Positions 17,145 to 23,999 of a stretch of DNA of 61,890 nt are shown one piece after another. Origin of the DNA: Candidatus Kerfeldbacteria bacterium (GTDB lineage: Bacteria > Patescibacteriota > Patescibacteriia > SBBC01 > CAIJZX01); the NCBI GenBank assembly GCA_903825245.1, contig CAIJZX010000029.1, positions 1 through 61,890 of the forward strand, in the 5' to 3' direction. A program made the position numbers and the translations under genes. Positions within the stretch are counted from its first letter, which is position 1; each line of letters starts with the position of its first letter. The notes under the pieces were generated by a model. The model saw only the letters and a program-made list of their open reading frames with translations, was not told the DNA's origin and did not search any database.

Positions 17145-17160
17145 TGTTCCACGAGGAACA
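17145..17160. other. parS-like palindrome
   Basis: TGTTCCACGAGGAACA has 6-bp arms TGTTCC/GGAACA. It differs from the ParB site of Pseudomonas type (TGTTCCACGTGGAAC core) at a single central base, and from the Bacillus site at three. It sits just upstream of the mraZ -35. No parAB gene lies in the window, so function is unproven. Confidence 0.45.
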
Positions 17161-17284
17161 CGGTGGATAACTCGACCATTTTCAGGCTGAATTGTCCATA
17201 TGGGGTCGTAAAACCCCATGCCGTGATCCCGATAGCGTAAACGCATCGAGACTTCCTCCATTCCCCTCAATAAGGGGAAAGGTA

Positions 17285-17315
17285 TAAGAAAAACTCCATG
17301 CTGTTCTGCATGGAG
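17285..17315 (-). terminator. Intrinsic terminator after Nudix gene
   Basis: On minus, the stem CTCCATGC/GCATGGAG with loop AGAACA is followed by TTTTTCTT. Confidence 0.85.
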
Positions 17316-17329
17316 GTATTTGATATATT

Positions 17330-17806
17330 TCAGCTGACGCGATGAGCTGACGCAGTTAGGAGATTGCCGTCCGTATCGTACGTGACGTCCGCGGTAAATT
17401 CTTCACCGCGTTGAACATACCCGATCCACGAACGATTATCCTCCATCATCTGGCTAATGGTTGCATCGTTGATATCGTACCAACCGACGCGCTCAAGCTT
17501 CTCGATACTCTGCGGCTCACTGTTGTAGTCCATCGCTCGATAGACGCAGAGTTCAATCGTCGGTCCATCAACGTGCGTGATGTGAATGATTCCGAGCGGT
17601 TTTTCATCGAGTACAGGGATGACACTCGTCTCCTCGCGAGTTTCGCGCACCGCACAGTCTTTCGGGGTTTCGTTCAACTGCGCACGACCACCAGGCGGTT
17701 TCAGCTTGCCGGCACAAAACGGCGCCGAGAGCGGTTGATAGCCGAGGACGACTTTTCCATCGGATCGAAAGACGTACACAACGGTTTGTATCTTTGATAT
17801 ACTCAT
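17330..17806 (-). CDS. Nudix hydrolase (MutT/MTH1-like)
   Basis: 158 residues. The Nudix box at 40-62 (G, then NET, then RETREETSV) is intact with the metal-binding REXXEE core, and KLKPPGG precedes it as in oxidised-nucleotide hydrolases. The family cleaves nucleoside diphosphate linkages, often 8-oxo-dGTP. It is a single-gene unit with its own promoter (17854-17882), an AGGAG site before ATG and a strong terminator, unlike most core genes here. The substrate cannot be read from sequence. Confidence 0.85.
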   Translation of the reverse strand: MSISKIQTVVYVFRSDGKVVLGYQPLSAPFCAGKLKPPGGRAQLNETPKDCAVRETREETSVIPVLDEKPLGIIHITHVDGPTIELCVYRAMDYNSEPQSIEKLERVGWYDINDATISQMMEDNRSWIGYVQRGEEFTADVTYDTDGNLLTASAHRVS

Positions 17807-17853
17807 GGATTTCTCTCCTGAGGCAATGAGCGAAACGAAAGTTATTTGCCACT

Positions 17854-17882
17854 AGACTACGGCGATTGAAATCACTTGTCAA
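17854..17882 (-). promoter_or_regulatory. Promoter of the Nudix gene
   Basis: On minus: TTGACA, 17 nt, TAGTCT. Confidence 0.7.
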
Positions 17883-17955
17883 CAGTATTTCGGGTGAATT
17901 GTAGGAATGAAAATATCGGCTCGGAATTTCTCCGAGCCTTCGCGCCTTTTCTCTG

Positions 17956-18729
17956 TTAAACCCCTGCTAGCTCTGCTTCCTGCTCCGGAACAGGCAATAG
18001 TGAAAGTTCAACCCGACCTTCTTGAGCAGCGATATATTTCTCCAGTTGTTCTTGTGTTGTTCGATCCAATTCACCGACCGCAATAATTTTAAGCGGATTG
18101 TCTGCCGTAAATTCTCCTAATCCGTGAGACCCGGAAGCTATGTCAACGGCTAACCGTATGTCGTTCAAAATATCTGCAACCGCTGCGGACTCGGTCGATA
18201 CGACAAAACCTTTCGGCAATTCTCTATTCTTCAATGGCTTGATATCGCCGACGTAAATAGCTGAGGCATCATGTAGCTCGGGAGGTCGTGACATTTTTTC
18301 TGGTGAAATAAATCGATACTCAGCTCCGACATCCGCGGCCAGTTCCTTTGACCATGTAGCAGCATACCGATCAATGGTTTCCTGAGAAACATCGTGTTCG
18401 TTCGGATGATCCCGCCGGTAGGCAATTCCTGCTGCTCCACAATTTGCATGGGCGGTAATTTCTGATACCCCACGTTTCCGTAGTTTACTGACGAGTGTCG
18501 CTCGATCTTCACCGGCCATAATATATGAACCAGCATTGCGGTCCCCTTTCATACCCTCCGGAATATCGATACCGTCGTCCATACAGGCCACACAAATCTT
18601 CGGACCTTGTTCAAAAACAGGTCCGAGTTCTTCAGGAGTAAATGCTAATAATGGCTTTTTTTGTTGTTCGCTAAACCGGCTTGCTTCACGTTCCATTTCA
18701 CTGCCTTCAGTTTCGTGGGTAAATGACAT
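17956..18729 (-). CDS. Beta-carbonic-anhydrase-like protein
   Basis: 257 residues. Cys49 and Asp51 (VACMDDG) and His94/Cys97 (HANCGAAG) match the zinc-binding C-x-D and H-x-x-C-G motifs of beta-carbonic anhydrases, with Arg64 possibly completing the Asp-Arg dyad. The remaining sequence, including a C-terminal region of about 100 residues, is unfamiliar, so activity (CO2 hydration or a related hydrolase) is uncertain. A TATAGT hexamer lies 12 nt before the ATG. The protein is soluble, with no signal peptide. Confidence 0.5.
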   Translation of the reverse strand: MSFTHETEGSEMEREASRFSEQQKKPLLAFTPEELGPVFEQGPKICVACMDDGIDIPEGMKGDRNAGSYIMAGEDRATLVSKLRKRGVSEITAHANCGAAGIAYRRDHPNEHDVSQETIDRYAATWSKELAADVGAEYRFISPEKMSRPPELHDASAIYVGDIKPLKNRELPKGFVVSTESAAVADILNDIRLAVDIASGSHGLGEFTADNPLKIIAVGELDRTTQEQLEKYIAAQEGRVELSLLPVPEQEAELAGV

Positions 18730-18821
18730 ACATCGTTGACAACTATATGGCTAATGAAGCAACACTACCCGATACATAACGAATAGTCAAAGAATGTTGT
18801 CGAGAAAAGTTTTCCCCAGTC

Positions 18822-18850
18822 TTGACGAAACAGTTTTTTTGCGCTATTAT
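18822..18850 (+). promoter_or_regulatory. Plus-strand promoter
   Basis: TTGACG, 17 nt, TATTAT, reading toward the small ORF at 18900. Confidence 0.6.
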
Positions 18851-18899
18851 AGATATCCTAAAAAAATATTTTAGACCCTGAAGCGCATCGAATTCCACG

Positions 18900-19199
18900 G
18901 TGTCACCTCGTGCTTCACGTTCAACGGTCATAGTTCTCATCCCCAAATCTCCCATGGTACTCACCCTCCATATTCCTTGGATCATGTTTACCGCTGATAC
19001 GGTACATCCAAAACCGGCGCTCGTTCCGGCTGGGACATACGCCGTGGAACGGATTCCGAATCCGCGGCATGTCGGTGGGCGACCATGGATCATCATTGAA
19101 GGAACCACGATCGGCATGAATGAACATCTGGCTACGGAAATGACTCACGTCCACTTTGGCGATTTTCAGCTAGAGCTGGCCCTTGAAAAAAAACCCTGA
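18900..19199 (+). CDS. Possible small protein, unknown (perhaps damaged)
   Basis: 99 residues from GTG 18900, or about 80 from ATG 18957. The C-terminal half reads like real protein (GGRPWIIIEGTTIGMNEHL). A different frame just upstream (LKRIEFHGVTSCFTFNG, from about 18878) also looks protein-like and ends early, so the locus may be one gene broken by a frameshift. A convincing promoter precedes it. No family was recognised, and nothing around it suggests a role. Confidence 0.35.
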   Translation: MSPRASRSTVIVLIPKSPMVLTLHIPWIMFTADTVHPKPALVPAGTYAVERIPNPRHVGGRPWIIIEGTTIGMNEHLATEMTHVHFGDFQLELALEKKP

Positions 19200-19213
19200 C
19201 GTTTCCGTGACGG

Positions 19214-19483
19214 TTACTGGTGATGACGACGCTCGCCGAGCGCCACATAGCCTTGTAGGACGTCAATTAATTCGGCTTCGGCGGCGTTAGTCTCGACGCT
19301 GGTAAAACAGCGAATCTTTCGAGCTTCGGCCAATATCACCTCACCGATGATCTGTTCCTAGGGCAGCGTGATCGACGGATTCCAGGCAAGGCCGTTTCTG
19401 GCGGTTTTTGCATACGCCTGTTGCAGTGCATTCAGTAACAACCGCTTACGAGCTGATGACTCAAGTATACCCGAATACGATGG
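19214..19483 (-). pseudogene. Gene remnant with in-frame TAG
   Basis: The minus frame reads about 90 codons of plausible protein (SSARKRLLLNALQQAYAK; later EQIIGEVILAEARKIRCF and NAAEAELIDVLQGYVALGE) but is cut by TAG at 19358-19360, and no start codon fits. Up to 19483 the frame is open, then another stop occurs. This looks like a decayed gene; the original function was not recognised. Confidence 0.45.
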
Positions 19484-19654
19484 CTAGACACTGATTGTTT
19501 TACCTCGGCGACTGACCGTACAAGATCCAATCTCCACATTTGGAACAAGTCATTGAACAATCGTCCGACGGTCATATCCGCCTCCATCGTTAAGGAGCGA
19601 CATGCGTGTATTGCTCATATCTGCACGCTACCGCCAGCAGCAGTTGTCAATGTA

Positions 19655-19683
19655 TTGACGTCCGAGTACATGTTTCGTATACT
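19655..19683 (+). promoter_or_regulatory. Promoter of tRNA-Gln region
   Basis: TTGACG, 17 nt, TATACT. It is the nearest promoter upstream of the tRNA and reads first through the tRNA 5'-half copy. Confidence 0.7.
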
Positions 19684-19716
19684 CGACGCACCTATTCGCA
19701 ATAACAACCGTACTGC

Positions 19717-19769
19717 TCCGGGATCGTCTCATGGTAGGACTCCATCCAGCACCACACTGGGTGCTGGAT
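19717..19769 (+). repeat. tRNA-Gln 5'-half copy joined to a 10-bp hairpin
   Basis: Bases 19717-19744 match 27 of 28 positions of the 5' half of the intact tRNA-Gln (19822-19849). The homology then stops and a perfect 10-bp inverted repeat follows (19744-19753 with 19760-19769, loop ACACTG). No T-arm can be formed, so it is a remnant or a tRNA-like leader, not a working tRNA. Confidence 0.6.
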
Positions 19770-19821
19770 AAAGGTTCCCCGGCCCGCTTCGCCTGCTCCT
19801 AAATTCAAAATGTTTTCTGAT

Positions 19822-19895
19822 TCCGGGATCGTCTAATGGTAGGACTCCAGGTTCTGGACCTGGCTATCTTGGTTCGAATCCAGGTCCCGGAGCCA
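19822..19895 (+). tRNA. tRNA-Gln (CTG anticodon), CCA encoded
   Basis: A full cloverleaf: acceptor TCCGGGA (19822-19828) with TCCCGGA (19885-19891), D-arm GTC/GAC, anticodon stem CCAGG/CCTGG (19847-19851 with 19859-19863), loop TTCTGGA with anticodon CTG at 19854-19856, T-loop TTCGAAT. Discriminator G is followed by encoded CCA (19893-19895). It decodes CAG. Confidence 0.95.
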
Positions 19896-19946
19896 CAAGA
19901 CATGTTGAATTACCTCTGGATTTCGTCGGCGAAGCAAACGGGGCGG

Positions 19947-19989
19947 GCTGGACCTGGCTATCTTGGGTCGAGTCCTGTGCCTGGGAAGG
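19947..19989 (+). repeat. tRNA-Gln 3'-half degenerate copy
   Basis: CTGGACCTGGCTATCTTGG is identical to the 3' anticodon arm and variable region of the tRNA upstream. A diverged T-arm and acceptor strand follow (GTCGAGTCC, then CCTGGGA). It lies about 50 bp after the intact gene, as would an attachment-site scar or a decayed tandem tRNA. Confidence 0.55.
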
Positions 19990-20114
19990 GGTGGATTTTT
20001 TGTTGTTATGTTAGTCCTTTAAGACTTTGTACATTGAGTTTCCCAAGATTTTGAGTTGGTTCTAGTCTCACGACTGGTACCAAAAATTTCAACCCAAAAT
20101 ATCCCAAGTTGTTT

Positions 20115-20672
20115 CTATAGAGCCCAATCAATCGTAGCTCTTTCCGCCTGTAGTTTCGTATCAATAATTACGCTTATAACGCCCTGATCAGCGCACCACG
20201 TGCCTTCGTGAGAATAGAAGCGATCTCCTCCCCAAGGTCTAGGTTCACAATTCGGTGAAAAATACCAATCAACAACATACTTGTTATTGAGATACTCTTC
20301 GTTTTTCGGCCATTGTTTCGGCGAGTTGTATTCGATAAAACCTGGAGCGTGAATCATAAACCAGTTTTTTGAAAGGCCGTCCTTTGCTAATTCCATTTCC
20401 GGTGTCGCTATGAATGAGGCGGGTAAATCAGTGTTGGGGTTTTGAAGATTTAGGTCACGACTGTAGATAGGTCGACCATCAAGAAAATAGTTACGAGCAA
20501 CGGATATCAGCTGCTTATTGCTGATGCCATTGGTTGATTGACTATAAAGTGGAGAGACATTCGCACGCTTCTGTGCTATAAAAAATAACGTTTCATTTCC
20601 TACGCGCCACAGAAGCAAAGCTCCTACAATTGAGGAGGTCATGATTCCCAGCACGATAATGCCCTTTTTCAT
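20115..20672 (-). CDS. Membrane-anchored hypothetical protein
   Basis: 185 residues. An N-terminal signal anchor (about 4-24) is followed by a soluble extracytoplasmic region rich in aromatic residues and containing two Cys (PNCEPRPWGGDRF; GTWCADQGV) that could form a disulphide. No known domain was recognised. It stands alone, convergent with nothing close, about 270 bp from dnaX. A TATTAT-like -10 lies near 20706, without a clear -35. Confidence 0.6.
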   Translation of the reverse strand: MKKGIIVLGIMTSSIVGALLLWRVGNETLFFIAQKRANVSPLYSQSTNGISNKQLISVARNYFLDGRPIYSRDLNLQNPNTDLPASFIATPEMELAKDGLSKNWFMIHAPGFIEYNSPKQWPKNEEYLNNKYVVDWYFSPNCEPRPWGGDRFYSHEGTWCADQGVISVIIDTKLQAERATIDWAL

Positions 20673-20762
20673 AAGGTTGTCTTTGAATTAAGCTAAAAAT
20701 AGCATGGTATAATACGCATAGCAAATATGGTTCGACCCCGTGTATTTCCGTGAAAGTCGAAT

Positions 20763-20948
20763 TTGAAACACGAGACATTACCTACTAAAGACTGCCCCAT
20801 TTGCTTCATGTATTTTCGAAAATTTCTTAAATTTGCCAAAACCATCCCGAACGATGCACCGGGTTTAATCCAGACCGGAGTGGCGAGCAATGCGGTGGTT
20901 TTGTTTCTTATACAACACCATTCCGCGCTCCCTTTTTCGTCACATTAA
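20763..20948 (+). CDS. Possible small CPxC protein
   Basis: 61 residues beginning MKHETLPTKDCPICFMYFRK. The start vaguely recalls small DUF2256-type zinc proteins, but the second Cys pair of that family is absent. A TATAAT hexamer at 20708-20713 could serve it. It overlaps the dnaX stop by 4 nt on the opposite strand. It may be a real small gene, a frameshifted remnant, or chance. Confidence 0.25.
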   Translation: MKHETLPTKDCPICFMYFRKFLKFAKTIPNDAPGLIQTGVASNAVVLFLIQHHSALPFSSH

Positions 20949-22576
20949 CTAAAACTTGCCACCACTTGGTCCCACAGATCATTTTTCGGTGCCAGCGGCT
21001 TAACCGCAGACACCGTTGGCGCCGGCGTACGAATTGGTACTGGAACATTAACTTCCTGAGATTTCTGTGGTAACTCTGTCACCGGCAGATCAGTGACAAT
21101 AACTCGAATATGTACCGATTGCCCCAGCGCCTCATCTAAGGCGGTTTTTAAAGGCCCGCTATATTTCGGGTCGTTCAGTCGATCGGCGTGTAGTTTAAAC
21201 GGCACATGCAATATAACTTCCGTATCGTTTACATCACCAATCACGGCATGTTGAATACTCAAACCAATGCTGGGATACGAATGGCCGATCGTCCGCTGGA
21301 TTGCCCCCCAAACATCTCGAACGGCCTGTAGCGTTAACTGCGCGCCACTAACCGGCTTCTTGTGTATTGTTGGTGCTAATGGCGCTGGTGGTGGATCGGA
21401 AGGTTTTTCTGTGGGTAGCGATGATGGTGATGACGTCAGTTTCACTGACATTGGCGGTGGTTCTGTGCGATCACCTAAACCGTCCAATGTGGAATACGAA
21501 ATAATTGCTAGTTCAACTGGAAATTCAGTCATGGTCGCGGTTGACAATCGTCTTTCGGCTTTCAGAAAGGCCTCCACTAGTCGTTCGAGATCGTCGACCG
21601 TCGTCATGGTCGCCATTTCGGTCAGCCGCACGACGTCACTTTGATCGAAATCTGCCGCTACCTGCTGAATCAGCCGTTGATCCACTGCACACAGGAGCAA
21701 CCCGCGAACAGTCCGCAAGACATCATGCACCAACGTCGGAATATCCCCGCCTTCATCACAAAAATGATGGAACATGGTGATCGCTTCCACCGTTCGATGG
21801 TGTACAAGTTCCGTCAGTAAGGCCAGGATAAATTGCTGATCTGAATGTGGCAAGACGATATCAGCCAACGTATTGGTAATGCGTTTCTCGTCAAAGGAAA
21901 ATAATTGTCCTAACATGGTTTCCGCGTCACGAATCGAACCGCCGGACTGACGAGCAATCCTCCGGGCAACATCGTCATCAAGTACTCGCTGCTCCGCGGT
22001 CGCTATTTTCTGTAACCGCGTGGCAATGTCTTCTACCCCAACTTTTTTAAAGTCAAATCGCTGGGTGCGGGAAATAATCGTCTCAGGAACGCGATGCACC
22101 TCCGTTGTCGCTAAAATAAACATCGCGTGTGCCGGAGGTTCCTCTAGTAACTTCAGTAATGCATTAAACGCCGACATCGATAGCATGTGTACCTCATCGA
22201 TGATAAATACCTTCCGGCGTGCAAGGGTGGGAATTGTTTGCGCACTGTGGATAATGTTCTCCCGCACATTATCAACTCCAGTTTGCGAGGCGGCATCGAT
22301 CTCGATAATATCGAGACTGCTGTTCGTTAACATCGCGATACAGTTCGGACACGTATTGCAAGGCTCATTATCCTTCGTTCGTTTCGTGCAATTCACCGCT
22401 CGCGCTAAGATCCGAGCCAACGTCGTCTTACCAACCCCGCGCGGACCAACAAAAAGATATGCATGAGCGACGCGATCTTGTTGGAGGGCGTTTTGGAGTG
22501 TGATGCGAATATGCTGTTGATCGACAACATCAGAAAAAACTTGCGGTCGATAGGTACGGTATAATGCTTCAGCCAT
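20945..22576 (-). CDS. dnaX: DNA polymerase III subunit gamma/tau
   Basis: 543 residues. The clamp-loader AAA+ module has Walker A GPRGVGKT (44-51), a zinc finger with Cys 63, 73, 76 and 79, Walker B VFIIDEVH (123-130) and LLKLLEEPP. After about 360 the sequence becomes Pro/Ser-rich, then a short tau-like C-terminal domain follows (TLQAVRDVWGAIQ). It loads the sliding clamp at the replication fork. No slippery frameshift site was noticed, so probably only the long form is made. A weak TTGCAG, 18 nt, TACACT promoter lies upstream on the minus strand. Confidence 0.95.
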   Translation of the reverse strand: MAEALYRTYRPQVFSDVVDQQHIRITLQNALQQDRVAHAYLFVGPRGVGKTTLARILARAVNCTKRTKDNEPCNTCPNCIAMLTNSSLDIIEIDAASQTGVDNVRENIIHSAQTIPTLARRKVFIIDEVHMLSMSAFNALLKLLEEPPAHAMFILATTEVHRVPETIISRTQRFDFKKVGVEDIATRLQKIATAEQRVLDDDVARRIARQSGGSIRDAETMLGQLFSFDEKRITNTLADIVLPHSDQQFILALLTELVHHRTVEAITMFHHFCDEGGDIPTLVHDVLRTVRGLLLCAVDQRLIQQVAADFDQSDVVRLTEMATMTTVDDLERLVEAFLKAERRLSTATMTEFPVELAIISYSTLDGLGDRTEPPPMSVKLTSSPSSLPTEKPSDPPPAPLAPTIHKKPVSGAQLTLQAVRDVWGAIQRTIGHSYPSIGLSIQHAVIGDVNDTEVILHVPFKLHADRLNDPKYSGPLKTALDEALGQSVHIRVIVTDLPVTELPQKSQEVNVPVPIRTPAPTVSAVKPLAPKNDLWDQVVASFS

Positions 22577-22702
22577 GGTTGATAGTTAACATTGCAAAAT
22601 GAAGAAGCTCGTGGCAACGGTGGCTCAGAGCCTCCGTAACCGAGTATAGTGTACCTGAAAAAGGCACACTCCTGCAAGGTGCTTTCGAAACTTTTAAAGC
22701 AA

Positions 22703-23329
22703 CTACAGCAGTTCTTTCGCTGTATCGCTCTGTTTAATGATGTTTTCTACGGCTGCCCAGCGAGAGTCGCCAACTGCCGGTACCAACACCACCACATCAT
22801 CGCCCGTTTCGCCCTTGAAATACGTGATCGAGGCCAGGAGGACTTTAAAGCTTCGCCCATCAGCTACCACCCGATACTCGCCCGTGACCTCATCACGAGT
22901 CAGTTGACCGATAAGCCGTTGTCGATCAATTGGTCCGATCTGTTTGTAAATAAACGAACCATCGCGCGTGATCGTCAGTTTCAACACATCACCTTCGACC
23001 AGTTTTGATTTGGAAGCATAGTTGGCCGGGACAGAATACTGTTTCCCATCAGGACCAAGCATATTCTGACCATCGAAGGCTCCCTCGATAATTTTTGATC
23101 CTTCCGGATCTGCGGTCGTAGGAAGTGAGGCGTTTCGGACACGAATTGCTGGAGCGATATGTACACCCCGAACCGAAAGCATGTGGCGAATCGTATCGAT
23201 CGCCTGTTGAGCAGATTCGAGTAAGGGCAGGATTTCGGATGCGTCAATCGGCTCAACCGGAGGGGTGTCCGTTGAGGTATCGTCAGTGGTGTCAGTTGTC
23301 GGTGCTAGCTGTTGGTCAAGTTCGTCCAT
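22703..23329 (-). CDS. Conserved hypothetical protein
   Basis: 208 residues. An acidic Thr-rich N-terminus (TTDTTDDTSTDTPP), a short helical part, then a beta-rich domain with the block IIEGAFDGQNMLGPDGKQYS and LVEGDVLKLTIT. From memory, similar proteins recur in Patescibacteria without assigned function; this could not be checked here. The GDVLKLTI and GQLTRDE segments would suit an OB-like or SH3-like barrel. It is soluble and lies between dnaX and the methyltransferase gene. Confidence 0.6.
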   Translation of the reverse strand: MDELDQQLAPTTDTTDDTSTDTPPVEPIDASEILPLLESAQQAIDTIRHMLSVRGVHIAPAIRVRNASLPTTADPEGSKIIEGAFDGQNMLGPDGKQYSVPANYASKSKLVEGDVLKLTITRDGSFIYKQIGPIDRQRLIGQLTRDEVTGEYRVVADGRSFKVLLASITYFKGETGDDVVVLVPAVGDSRWAAVENIIKQSDTAKELL

Positions 23330-23468
23330 ATATTTTGTGTGGGTATAACTTAATGTTTATTTTAGTGAACGTCCCCAGGGTAGCAAAAAGAAGATAATCC
23401 GTCAAACTGGCTACCAGCATAGTCGCTGAACCTGAGTAAGGACTGAACACCAGAAGTGTTCACCCTTC

Positions 23469-23999
23469 TTACACCCGATACAACCACACCGCCATAGTTC
23501 GCGGATTGGGTTTGTCCTTCGACACCGGTTGCCACCCGGCGATGGAAAAAGCGAACGACACAATTCTTGTCCCGGAACGTAATTCTCGTCGAAATTTTTC
23601 ACCCAATTTCTTCATAGCCGCCGGTGTCAAAAAACATACCACCACATCAGCATCTGATAAATTTTCGTAAAAGAAATCCTTCATTACTATGGTTGCTGAA
23701 CCACCAAGCCTGGCTCGCCAGAGCCGGATTTTTGCCACCATATACGGAAGCAGTGAAATTTCATACCCAACGGCTAGAGCATGATAGTCGCGGGCAGCGG
23801 TCAAAATAAACCTTCCATCACCGGCACCTAAATCAACGACCTTCTCTCCCGGCTTGAGATCGGCAATCCGTAACATCCGTTCAACGTCATGTTGCCGCGT
23901 CGGCACATACGGTGCCGCTCGCCACCCAGCCCAGGCTGCAGTTGCCGCCACGATAAATACGACAAGTAACGCTACCGTCCACAGAAGGGTGCCAATCAT
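23469..23999 (-). CDS. Membrane-anchored class I SAM methyltransferase
   Basis: 176 residues. A membrane helix at about 5-27 is followed by a Rossmann methyltransferase with motif I VVDLGAGDGRF (about 54-64) and a later DADVVVCFLTP strand. The substrate is unknown. Its ATG lies on the TGA-side bases of the ATPase gene upstream (both share 23999), so the two are translationally coupled, which suggests a link to the cell-surface ATPase system. Confidence 0.75.
   Translation of the reverse strand: MIGTLLWTVALLVVFIVAATAAWAGWRAAPYVPTRQHDVERMLRIADLKPGEKVVDLGAGDGRFILTAARDYHALAVGYEISLLPYMVAKIRLWRARLGGSATIVMKDFFYENLSDADVVVCFLTPAAMKKLGEKFRRELRSGTRIVSFAFSIAGWQPVSKDKPNPRTMAVWLYRV

Noticed and set aside
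22577-22702. SRP (4.5S) RNA upstream of dnaX
   Set aside because: The conserved SRP domain IV sequence is not present.
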